This document shows, one piece after another, positions 34,719 through 40,227 of a DNA stretch of 64,000 bases. The notes beneath the pieces were generated by a model, which did no database searches, was not told where the DNA came from, and was given only the letters and a program-made list of their open reading frames with translations. This stretch comes from Burkholderiales bacterium RIFCSPLOWO2_12_FULL_65_40 (GTDB lineage Bacteria > Pseudomonadota > Gammaproteobacteria > Burkholderiales > Burkholderiaceae_C), in assembly GCA_001770955.1 (NCBI GenBank), contig MESL01000051.1, forward strand, positions 1-64,000, read 5' to 3'. Position 1 is the stretch's first letter, and each line of letters starts with the position of its first letter. Position numbers and translations under genes: made by a program.

Positions 34719-34861
34719 CGCAGCCACCCCAGCAACACCGCCAGCCCCAGGCCGTTGACGATGCCCACGGCCATGCCGCTGTACCAGCCTGCGGCCCATT
34801 CGCGCTGGGCGGCTTGTTCCACCACGGGCAGGGTGGTGGGCTTCATGGGGCGGGCGGTCAT
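34715..34861 (-). CDS. Small membrane protein (48 residues)
   Basis: MTARPMKPTTLPVVEQAAQR followed by EWAAGWYSGMAVGIVNGLGL and AVLLGWLR. One predicted membrane helix near the C-terminus. ATGA overlaps at both ends place it in the coupled operon. Function unknown. Confidence 0.55.
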   Translation of the reverse strand: MTARPMKPTTLPVVEQAAQREWAAGWYSGMAVGIVNGLGLAVLLGWLR

Positions 34862-35019
34862 GCTGCACCGCCTGTCTGCTGCAGGGGCTTGGCCGTGATG
34901 GTCTGGGCGCCGTGCAGGGTGATGGCGTCGGCAATGGCCTGGCAGGCTCCGGTGGCCAGGGCGATGTACTCCAGGCCGGCGCAGGTGATGCGGTAGGGGC
35001 GCAGGGTGGGGGTGGTCAT
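34858..35019 (-). CDS. Small hypothetical phage protein (53 residues)
   Basis: MTTPTLRPYRITCAGLEYIA then LATGACQAIADAITLHGAQT. Soluble, alpha/beta-like; begins in the overlap with the upstream gene and ends in the overlap with the downstream one. No family recognised. Confidence 0.55.
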   Translation of the reverse strand: MTTPTLRPYRITCAGLEYIALATGACQAIADAITLHGAQTITAKPLQQTGGAA

Positions 35020-35705
35020 GCTGCACCGCCTTCCTGTTCCACCACCACCAGCTGCCCGGCCTGCGTGATGCCGATCTGCTCGCCGCTGGCCTCCAGCTGC
35101 TTGACCAGCTCCATGGCGTCGTCCTGCCACGCCTCGGCATTGCGCCATGCGCGGTCAAGCTCGCTCTGCAGCCGCTCGGCGCGCTCGTGGGCGGCTTCCA
35201 GCTGCTGGTGCAGGCTGACCGACAGGGCGCGCAGGTGGTCCAGCTCCCAGCGCTCCAGGCGCTTGCGCAGGGCGGCGATGGTCTTGGCTTGCGCTGGCGC
35301 CGGGGCGGCCGTGCCGCCAAAAGAATTGAAGGATTCAAGAATCAATCTGCGGACGGCAACAGCTGAGCCCTCAAAGCTCTTGCTGTAGATGCCCTGGAGG
35401 CCGCTGTAGAAGTAGAAAAACCAGGCGTATGAGGCGTCTGCGGCTTCCTTGTTCGACCAGCACCAGGCTTCTGGCAGGTGGTCTTTGCAGTGGGCAAACA
35501 GCAGGGACTGTTCTTGCGGGGTGGGAAGTTCGCCGCCCACGCTGGCGGCCCAGTCTTTTGCGGCCTGCCAGGTCAGGCCCGCTTTGGGCCGCGCGGGCAG
35601 CAGGACCAGGTGGTGCTGGTAATCGCCTGCTTCATTGAGCACGATGCCGCCGATGCGCTCGCCGGGGCGCAGGGCGGGGGTGCTGGTGGTTGGGGTGGGG
35701 TGCAT
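35016..35705 (-). CDS. DUF1566-like domain protein with coiled coil
   Basis: 229 residues from ATG 35705. The first 125 residues (GLTWQAAKDWAASVGGELPT, PQEQSLLFAHCKDHLPEAWC, SYAWFFYFYSGLQGIYSKSF, AVAVRRLI) match the Lcl/DUF1566-type fold often found in phage proteins; the remainder is a long coiled coil (LRALSVSLHQQLEAAHERAE). The strong ribosome-binding site GGAGGAATCG and 34 bases around the start are repeated exactly at the next upstream leftward gene (36302-36335). Confidence 0.74.
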   Translation of the reverse strand: MHPTPTTSTPALRPGERIGGIVLNEAGDYQHHLVLLPARPKAGLTWQAAKDWAASVGGELPTPQEQSLLFAHCKDHLPEAWCWSNKEAADASYAWFFYFYSGLQGIYSKSFEGSAVAVRRLILESFNSFGGTAAPAPAQAKTIAALRKRLERWELDHLRALSVSLHQQLEAAHERAERLQSELDRAWRNAEAWQDDAMELVKQLEASGEQIGITQAGQLVVVEQEGGAA

Positions 35706-35734
35706 CGATTCCTCCAGGGCGCCGGGGTGGCGTG
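35701..35734 (-). repeat. 34-base repeated leader and start site, copy 1
   Basis: TGCATCGATTCCTCCAGGGC followed by GCCGGGGTGGCGTG is identical to 36302-36335. On the minus strand it carries GGAGGAATCGATGCA, so both leftward genes begin with the same ribosome-binding site, ATG and first base pair of codon 2. The other copy is the leader of the gene at 36306. Confidence 0.9.
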
Positions 35735-35754
35735 ATTCGGGTTGTTGAATGGAG

Positions 35755-36306
35755 TTACTCGCCGCGCGCTTGTGTGCTGCTGCGGCTCTTGGATGGGTGG
35801 GCGCCCGTGCCTGTGGCTAGACTGGTGCTGTCAACACAACCAATCTCGCCACAGGAGGGCGCCCATGAAACAAAAACCCCAAATCGACGAAGTGCTGTTT
35901 GCGCAAGCCGTGCAACTCGCTGGCGCATGGCTGCCAGTGGCTGGTGATGCAGATGTGGATCTGCGGGACCGCCTGCGCGTGTTTGTGTTTGAGACGTATC
36001 AGTCGCTCGAAGCTGCGCGCGTGGAGATTGAGGACTGGCTTGAGCAGGTTGGCCCAGTGAGTCGCTGAGGCCCATCCACCGCGCTTCGCGCAGCCAGGTT
36101 GCAGGCTGCGGAATAAAACGCGCGTTGGCGCCTGCCCATTGCGGCTGGGCGGTCATCTTGCATGCCGCCAGCGCAATGCTTTGCTGCAGCTCGGGCGATG
36201 GGTTCAGCCGTCGCCAAGCTGCGATTGCCTCAGCCCGGCCCTGCTTGCGCGGGTAGGCATTCCAGAATTCGTTGAATCCGCAGTGGGTGGCGGTGGTGGC
36301 TTGCAT
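35755..36306 (-). CDS. Phage replication protein C-terminal domain-like, possibly degenerate
   Basis: 183 residues from ATG 36306. Residues 9-80, CGFNEFWNAYPRKQGRAEAI then AAWRRLNPSPELQQSIALAA and NARFIPQPATWLREARW, are the well-known C-terminal domain of phage replication/helicase-loader proteins (F-x-x-FW-x-x-YP(R/K)K...AW-x-(R/K)L...(Q/F)IPHPATWL-x-x-xRW). Normally this domain ends a larger protein with a DNA-binding N-terminus, which is missing here, and it normally ends soon after RW. The last 100 residues (from GLSDSLGQPAQ) are low-complexity and lie opposite the gene at 35865, so the real end may differ. First gene of the leftward operon. Confidence 0.6.
   Translation of the reverse strand: MQATTATHCGFNEFWNAYPRKQGRAEAIAAWRRLNPSPELQQSIALAACKMTAQPQWAGANARFIPQPATWLREARWMGLSDSLGQPAQASPQSPRAQLRATDTSQTQTRAGGPADPHLHHQPLAAMRQRVARLAQTALRRFGVFVSWAPSCGEIGCVDSTSLATGTGAHPSKSRSSTQARGE
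35865..36068 (+). CDS. Small hypothetical protein encoded opposite the replication-like gene
   Basis: 67 residues (MKQKPQIDEVLFAQAVQLAG, DVDLRDRLRVFVFETYQSLE, ARVEIEDWLEQVGPVSR). ATG 35865 follows a strong site, AGGAGGGCGCCC. The composition is balanced, acidic and helical, quite unlike a chance frame. It lies wholly inside, and opposite to, the 3' part of 35755-36306. At least the 3' half of the leftward frame is therefore doubtful, or both are used. Confidence 0.55.
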   Translation: MKQKPQIDEVLFAQAVQLAGAWLPVAGDADVDLRDRLRVFVFETYQSLEAARVEIEDWLEQVGPVSR

Positions 36307-36335
36307 CGATTCCTCCAGGGCGCCGGGGTGGCGTG
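36302..36335 (-). repeat. 34-base repeated leader and start site, copy 2
   Basis: Identical to 35701-35734 over all 34 bases; includes the ribosome-binding site and ATG of the leftward gene that starts at 36306. Confidence 0.9.
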
Positions 36336-36342
36336 TGGGGAA

Positions 36343-36383
36343 ATTCTAGCTCAACGCTAGAAATATGCAAGCTGATAGCTAGA
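36343..36383 (-). promoter_or_regulatory. Leftward early promoter with two repressor operators (OL-like)
   Basis: On the minus strand TTGCAT (36370-36365) and TAGAAT (36348-36343) are 16 bases apart, giving a good promoter for the leftward operon starting at 36306. Within it is the perfect dyad TTCTAGC-tcaac-GCTAGAA (36344-36362), covering the -10 box and spacer. A second, weaker site GCAAGC-tgata-GCTAGA (36367-36383) overlaps the -35 box. Both fit TCTAGC-N5-GCTAGA, which recurs between the repressor and cro genes, so a common repressor is likely. Confidence 0.75.
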
Positions 36384-36437
36384 TTTTTTTCTGTTGCATT
36401 GCGTTACGATGGCGTCGGAGTCTGTATGGAGGTGAAG

Positions 36438-37061
36438 ATGTCCGGTCGTTTTCTTGTTGGGTTAGTGCTTCTTGTCGCAGCCGGACAGGCGTGTGCGCTT
36501 AATAAGTGCACGGCGACAGACGGAAGGGTTTCTTACCAGGATGCGCCGTGTTCGGCTGGTGCGGCATCAGCGCAGATTGCGGTGCCGATGGGGCCTAAAG
36601 AGGCAGCGGAGCAGTGGAAATTTGCTAAAGAGAAGGACGCGATGACAGGTGTAGTGACCTGTTTTGCGTACTCGCCGTCTGTTTCAACAAATTGGGGGCG
36701 TGGTGGTTATTCGTATTCGCTTGTTTACTTGCAGCTGGCCGTTTCGCGTGATGCGGCATCTATGGTGCTAAGTGTTCGAGCAAGTGAATACAAAGATGGA
36801 ATTTTTCACAACGACATATCCGGCCAAGGTATTAAGCCAGACAATGGGGATTTTTTTCCGCTAATCGAGAAATACGGACAGCGTGGTCTTGGTATTGGTC
36901 TGGGAAAGGCAGGGCCTTTGATTGGGGCGCTTCAAAAATCTAAAAGTTTTTCGATGCGGTTGCGTTTTTGGCCGTATGAGAAGCTGCACGATACGCCGCC
37001 AGTCTCTCTTGCTGGATTCGATAAAGCAATTCGCTCTGCAATGGATTGCGGTGCAAATTAG
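36438..37061 (+). CDS. Secreted DUF4124-domain protein, likely lysogenic cargo
   Basis: 207 residues. I chose ATG 36438 because GGAGGTG lies just upstream; ATG 36426 is the alternative. The signal peptide is about residues 1-20 (RFLVGLVLLVAAGQACA). It is followed by LNKCTATDGRVSYQDAPCSA, the DUF4124 signature (K-C-x-x-x-DG-x-x-x-YQDxPC). The remaining 150 residues (YSLVYLQLAVSRDAASMVLS, FPLIEKYGQRGLGIGLGKAG, DKAIRSAMDCGAN) are unfamiliar. The gene is more AT-rich than its neighbours, lies between the leftward promoter and the repressor gene, and is not part of any phage assembly module, so it is probably a separately acquired gene expressed from the prophage. Confidence 0.75.
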   Translation: MSGRFLVGLVLLVAAGQACALNKCTATDGRVSYQDAPCSAGAASAQIAVPMGPKEAAEQWKFAKEKDAMTGVVTCFAYSPSVSTNWGRGGYSYSLVYLQLAVSRDAASMVLSVRASEYKDGIFHNDISGQGIKPDNGDFFPLIEKYGQRGLGIGLGKAGPLIGALQKSKSFSMRLRFWPYEKLHDTPPVSLAGFDKAIRSAMDCGAN

Positions 37062-37128
37062 TTGTTTGGTGGTCGTTTTGTTTGTTTCGAGTGGAGGCGG
37101 AGGGGGAGCGTATAGATTCTTGCGGTGC

Positions 37129-37605
37129 TTATGAGTGTTTCCTATGTTTTCCGTTATCTATATTCTTTTTCTCCCATGTTGAAACCATTCCGTCAAGATA
37201 GGCGTCTATTTCCAAGCGCGCCTGTCTCGGAAGGTCCATAAATCGTTTGTATGTCACCTGTTTAAATGGCCAGGTATTGATTGGCATGATGGCGCAAGAA
37301 TCTGCGGAGGCGCCGGTATCTTGGGCGATGTGCTGTCGTTCGCTAGGTAGTGTGTTTATCCAGTCGGGCGACCTGTCATTTGCGTAATGTTTTGCGATGG
37401 CCTTTGCAAACGCTAGAGTAATTGGCCTTGGCGCCCCATCGCTTTTTGGTTTGCGCTGGTAAATCTGATAGATGTATTCCTCGCTTCGTCCGAGACGGGT
37501 TGCCACGGCCCGATAGCCTGCGCGCAGACTTCCAGCCTCTTGAGCTTCCTTGTCCACTATTTCCTTGAAGTGGGCGAGCCAGATTTCTTCTAGATTCATG
37601 AGCAT
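37129..37605 (-). CDS. Probable prophage repressor (HTH protein)
   Basis: 158 residues (MLMNLEEIWLAHFKEIVDKE); ATG 37599 is an alternative start. RAVATRLGRSEEYIYQIYQR is a helix-turn-helix of the phage-repressor kind, followed by a basic loop (KPKSDGAPRP) and TLAFAKAIAKHYAND. It has no LexA-type Ser/Lys peptidase domain, so induction by RecA cleavage is not expected. Evidence for a repressor role: leftward orientation, a divergent Cro-like gene, and shared operators TCTAGC-N5-GCTAGA at its own start and at the leftward early promoter. AT-rich compared with the rest of the phage. Confidence 0.72.
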   Translation of the reverse strand: MLMNLEEIWLAHFKEIVDKEAQEAGSLRAGYRAVATRLGRSEEYIYQIYQRKPKSDGAPRPITLAFAKAIAKHYANDRSPDWINTLPSERQHIAQDTGASADSCAIMPINTWPFKQVTYKRFMDLPRQARLEIDAYLDGMVSTWEKKNIDNGKHRKHS

Positions 37606-37608
37606 GAT

Positions 37609-37673
37609 TCAAGCATCTAGCTAGAAGAAAAAACGAGCTTGGGGCTTGAAGAAATCTAGCTGTGTGCTAGACT
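37609..37673 (+). promoter_or_regulatory. Immunity-region operators and rightward promoter (OR-like)
   Basis: Two operators lie between the divergent regulators: TCAAGC-atcta-GCTAGA (37609-37625, touching the repressor gene start) and the perfect TCTAGC-tgtgt-GCTAGA (37655-37671). The second sits inside a rightward promoter, TTGAAG (37646-37651) with TAGACT (37668-37673), spacing 16. The expected start site, six or seven bases after the -10 box, coincides with the ATG of the cro-like gene at 37681. Hence cro transcription should be blocked when the site is occupied. Confidence 0.72.
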
Positions 37674-37680
37674 TTGGGCC

Positions 37681-37971
37681 ATGCCGCTTCCAAAACTCCC
37701 TACTGCGCGCCGCCGCGAATTGGCCAATCAGGTCGGTGTCGGTGAGCAGTATCTCTATCAGATTCTTCGCGGAATTGGTGTTGCGAGTCCCGCGCTGGCG
37801 CGCAAGCTGAATGCTTTTGAGCCGCTGTTGAGGCTTCAAGACCTCCGCCCAAATGACTGGAATGACCTCTGGCCGGAGCTTGCCGACCCCAAGCCAAACC
37901 AGCCCCAAGCCACCGCCCATCAAGCGCGGGTAGCTATCAATTCCGAAGCAATGGAGGCCGCCCATGGGTGA
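37681..37971 (+). CDS. Cro/YdaS-like antirepressor
   Basis: 96 residues. MPLPKLPTARRRELANQVGV then GEQYLYQILRGIGVASPALA and RKLNAF is a helix-turn-helix of the YdaS/Cro type (EQYLYQILRG as recognition helix). It is divergent from the repressor gene and preceded by the shared operator. No ribosome-binding site is seen and the predicted transcript start is at the ATG, suggesting a leaderless message. The C-terminal 20 residues (HQARVAINSEAMEAAHG) come from a dispersed palindromic repeat and are part of a 58-base sequence that recurs at 38322. Confidence 0.75.
   Translation: MPLPKLPTARRRELANQVGVGEQYLYQILRGIGVASPALARKLNAFEPLLRLQDLRPNDWNDLWPELADPKPNQPQATAHQARVAINSEAMEAAHG
37914..37971 (+). repeat. 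58-base direct repeat, copy 1 (end of cro-like gene)
   Basis: CGCCCATCAAGCGCGGGTAG then CTATCAATTCCGAAGCAATG and GAGGCCGCCCATGGGTGA. It recurs at 38322-38382 with one substitution and a three-base insertion. The first half has the CATCAAGCGC...TAGCTATCAATT order of the dispersed palindromic repeat. The two copies bracket the leftward gene at 38025. Confidence 0.88.
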
Positions 37972-38024
37972 TGCGCCCAACGCCCCGCGCCGTGGCCTGT
38001 CGCCCCAGGCGGTGATGGCCTCGC

Positions 38025-38279
38025 TCAGCGCCGAGCGCGCTGCAGTTCTTCGTCGTTCGGCAGGATGGTGTTTTGCGCCGTCGCCAGTGCATTGGTCATT
38101 GCGTCTGGCCATGTGCCTGCCAGCGCTATTCCGGCAAATCGGTCGAGGTGTTCGCACACTGTCTCGATCGCTTTCTCTGGGTCGGGGTGGCAAGCAATGA
38201 GGGCGCGTATGGCTACCTGTGCTGCCAGCACCTTGCCCTCCAGCGCCTCGATGCGTGCGCGGGCTTCTTCGTCTTTCAT
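38025..38279 (-). CDS. Small leftward coiled-coil protein bracketed by direct repeats
   Basis: 84 residues from ATG 38279, which follows AAGGCAGAAA; a TTG at 38312 is less likely. MKDEEARARIEALEGKVLAA is a coiled coil, followed by IRALIACHPDPEKAIETVCE and TWPDAMTNALATAQNTILPN. The sequence is clearly protein-like. It runs against the rightward genes on both sides and is flanked by the 58-base direct repeats. No family recognised. Confidence 0.6.
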   Translation of the reverse strand: MKDEEARARIEALEGKVLAAQVAIRALIACHPDPEKAIETVCEHLDRFAGIALAGTWPDAMTNALATAQNTILPNDEELQRARR

Positions 38280-38321
38280 TTTCTGCCTTGGTGGGTTTGT
38301 GTTCAATGGCAATAAAGCGCC

Positions 38322-38382
38322 CGCCCATCAAACGCGGGTAGCTATCAATTCCGAAGCAATGGAGGAGGCCGCCCATGGGTGA
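38322..38382 (+). repeat. 58-base direct repeat, copy 2 (61 bases)
   Basis: Same as 37914-37971 except G to A at the tenth base region (CATCAAACGC) and an extra GAG. It re-creates the last residues of the cro-like protein (AINSEAMEEAAHG and stop) out of context, showing that the 3' end of that gene was duplicated. Confidence 0.88.
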
Positions 38383-38426
38383 CGTCTTCGCCCGCATCGC
38401 TGTGCTGGATGCGGTGTATGGCCGCG

Positions 38427-38726
38427 TCAACCTGCGCCGGGTGTTCCCCGTAGGGCAGCCAGCTCCCGAACGTATCGCTGCCGATCTGATAGCAGGGTTG
38501 ACCATTGCTGCCAAACATCCGGCCGTTGCATGTCTGGCGGCAGCCCTTCGGCAAGCCGTAGCAGCGCAGCGTCGTATTCCTCCGCAATCGCAGGCAGGGC
38601 CTGCGGATCCACTCGATCCAGTAGCGCCTCCAGCATCGCCTCGGTGGCCAGCTGGCGGTTCAGGTGCGTCAGCTGCGTGTTGTTGATCTCTGCAATGGCC
38701 TGCATCACCTGTTTCTCGAATGTCAT
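38427..38726 (-). CDS. Small leftward hypothetical protein
   Basis: 99 residues (MTFEKQVMQAIAEINNTQLT). ATG 38726 follows GAGAGGGG. Helical and protein-like: HLNRQLATEAMLEALLDRVD, PALPAIAEEYDAALLRLAEG-type wording (here ALPAIAEEYDAALLRLAEGL), then VWQQWSTLLSDRQRYVRELA. Oriented against the neighbouring rightward genes, like those at 38025 and 39144. No family recognised. Confidence 0.6.
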   Translation of the reverse strand: MTFEKQVMQAIAEINNTQLTHLNRQLATEAMLEALLDRVDPQALPAIAEEYDAALLRLAEGLPPDMQRPDVWQQWSTLLSDRQRYVRELAALRGTPGAG

Positions 38727-38815
38727 GGGCGCCCCTCTCGGTGGGTGGTGTGAAGTGAGACGTGCATTGTCTGCCGTCTGCGGGCGCCCGCCCTTTCTCT
38801 CCGTAGGAGGTCCCC

Positions 38816-39130
38816 ATGCCTGAGCGCCTCATGCTCGCCCTGCTCGACCGTGCCGAGGGCTGGGCCAACCGCGCCGGCAACACGCTGGTGCGCCGCAACC
38901 AGTGGACGCCCGCCGCCTTTGCCGTGGGCCGCAAGCCCGAAGAGCGGGCGCTGCTGTCCGCTGCGGCCGAGGTGTTCGACCTGATCGGCGCCACGCCCGA
39001 GGGCTGCGTGCTGATGGCTGAGCTGGGGCTGAACCCCGAAGCGGGTGCGCTGCCCTCGCACGATGCCTTGGCCGCCCGGTATGCCGAGCACCGGGCGCGG
39101 CTGGCTGATGCGGCTGGGGGTGTGGCGTGA
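38816..39130 (+). CDS. Small hypothetical phage protein
   Basis: 104 residues (MPERLMLALLDRAEGWANRA, FAVGRKPEERALLSAAAEVF, CVLMAELGLNPEAGALPSHD). ATG 38816 follows GTAGGAGGTCCCC, one of the strongest ribosome-binding sites in the region. Helical; no family recognised. It is the first clearly rightward gene after the cro-like gene. Confidence 0.64.
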   Translation: MPERLMLALLDRAEGWANRAGNTLVRRNQWTPAAFAVGRKPEERALLSAAAEVFDLIGATPEGCVLMAELGLNPEAGALPSHDALAARYAEHRARLADAAGGVA

Positions 39131-39143
39131 TGGTGCTGCACGG

Positions 39144-39389
39144 TCATGCCTCCAGCAGTTGCTGCAGCCGTGCCAGTGCGTTCACTTGTGGTGGCGGCGC
39201 GCTGCCGGTGGCCTGCATGCGCTCGCGGGCCAGGGTCATCCAGCGCATCAGCGCGTCGGCATTCAGCTTGCCTTGTGCATCCAGCACAAACACGAGCTGC
39301 TGCGCAAACAGTTCCAGCGCGGCCACGCGGTCGGGCAGTGTGGGTTCAACGTGTGCCGCTGCGGCGGCTTGAGAGGGGTTTGAGTTCAT
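39144..39389 (-). CDS. Small leftward hypothetical protein
   Basis: 81 residues (MNSNPSQAAAAAHVEPTLPD, VAALELFAQQLVFVLDAQGK, LMRWMTLARERMQATGSAPP). Helical. Its ATG shares bases with the start of the rightward CII-like gene (CATGA at 39387-39391), so the two genes begin back to back. Together with 38025 and 38427 it makes three leftward genes embedded in a rightward region. Function unknown. Confidence 0.55.
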   Translation of the reverse strand: MNSNPSQAAAAAHVEPTLPDRVAALELFAQQLVFVLDAQGKLNADALMRWMTLARERMQATGSAPPPQVNALARLQQLLEA

Positions 39390-39936
39390 GAAGGCAACTA
39401 TCTCTGTTCCTGCCGGCCTTGCCTATGTCGATGGCGAGTCCGTGCCCGACACGCCGCAGTTGATGAGCGTGCCCGATGCCATCTATCACACGGTGCACAG
39501 CTACCCCGGCGGCGTGGCTGCGCTGGCGGCGCGCATGGGCCTGCCGGTGGGCACGCTCACGCACAAGGCCAACCCGAACAACCCCACGCACCACATGCGG
39601 CCCGATGAGCTGGTGGCCATGCAGCATTTCAGCGGCGATGCGTCGGTGCTCATGGCCATGGCTGCGGCGCTGGGCTATGCCGTCACACGGGCCACGCCAG
39701 ACCAGTCCGGCGGGCACCTGGGCGCCGCGCTGGTGCGCTTCCAGGTCGAGGTGGCCGACTTTGTGCGCGCTGTGGGCGAGCCTGCCGAGCGCCTGGCTGA
39801 AGACCCCGCCAAGCACGCTACCGGCAACGAGGTGCGCCGGGCCGACTACCACGCCCAAGAGGTGCAGGCCGCCATGAGCCACACGCTGGGCGCACTGCGC
39901 GGCCACATGCGCCCGGCGCCCAAGGCGGGGGCCTGA
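39388..39936 (+). CDS. Phage regulatory CII-family protein
   Basis: 182 residues. VPDAIYHTVHSYPGGVAALA then ARMGLPVGTLTHKANPNNPT and HHMRPDELVAMQHFSGDASV match the phage CII-type regulatory family, where the DNA-binding region is V-x-x-LA-x-x-MG-x-(S/P)-x-x-(T/V)L-x-x-K-x-NPN-x-x-x-HH. In related phages the protein helps decide between lysogeny and lysis or controls replication genes. The rest is helical (RFQVEVADFVRAVGEPAERL). The stop overlaps the next start (TGATG). Confidence 0.82.
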   Translation: MKATISVPAGLAYVDGESVPDTPQLMSVPDAIYHTVHSYPGGVAALAARMGLPVGTLTHKANPNNPTHHMRPDELVAMQHFSGDASVLMAMAAALGYAVTRATPDQSGGHLGAALVRFQVEVADFVRAVGEPAERLAEDPAKHATGNEVRRADYHAQEVQAAMSHTLGALRGHMRPAPKAGA

Positions 39937-40163
39937 TGCCATGCAGCAACTGTGTGCAGTCCGAACATTCAGCCCGGCAGGGCAGGGCGCCATGGGGTGG
40001 TTTCAGCATGTCGTGCGTCCATTGCTGCGCCCGCCTGGTGCGGTCAGCGCGGCCCTTGCGGATGGCCCAAGAGGCCATGCTGGCCTGCATTGCGCGCCAC
40101 CAGCCCGACGCCCCTACACGGGCGGATGTTTTGCAGGCCCTGAAGGCGCTGGATGCGGGCTGA
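39936..40163 (+). CDS. Small cysteine-rich phage protein
   Basis: 75 residues: MPCSNCVQSEHSARQGRAPW, GGFSMSCVHCCARLVRSARP, MAQEAMLACIARHQPDAPTR. Two CxxC motifs (CSNC, CVHC) suggest a bound zinc ion. The ATG overlaps the CII-like stop. This frame was preferred over a longer overlapping one because of the paired CxxC motifs and the coupled start. A further short frame (40174-40225, ending AARVAGEPMSWEV) may or may not be used. Confidence 0.66.
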   Translation: MPCSNCVQSEHSARQGRAPWGGFSMSCVHCCARLVRSARPLRMAQEAMLACIARHQPDAPTRADVLQALKALDAG

Positions 40164-40227
40164 GCCTGGACGAGATGGTCATTGCCGCCCGTGTGGCGGG
40201 CGAGCCCATGAGCTGGGAGGTGTAGCC

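Noticed and set aside
37964-38200. Rightward frames starting MGDAPNAP (37964) and MGDVFARI (38375)
   Set aside because: Only their first 15-25 codons are free of the opposing leftward genes, and the remainder looks unnatural; kept as evidence for rearrangement, not as genes.
39941-40225. A 94-codon frame overlapping the small Cys-rich gene
   Set aside because: The shorter frame at 39936 has paired CxxC motifs and a TGATG-coupled start; only the last few codons of the longer frame might be used.
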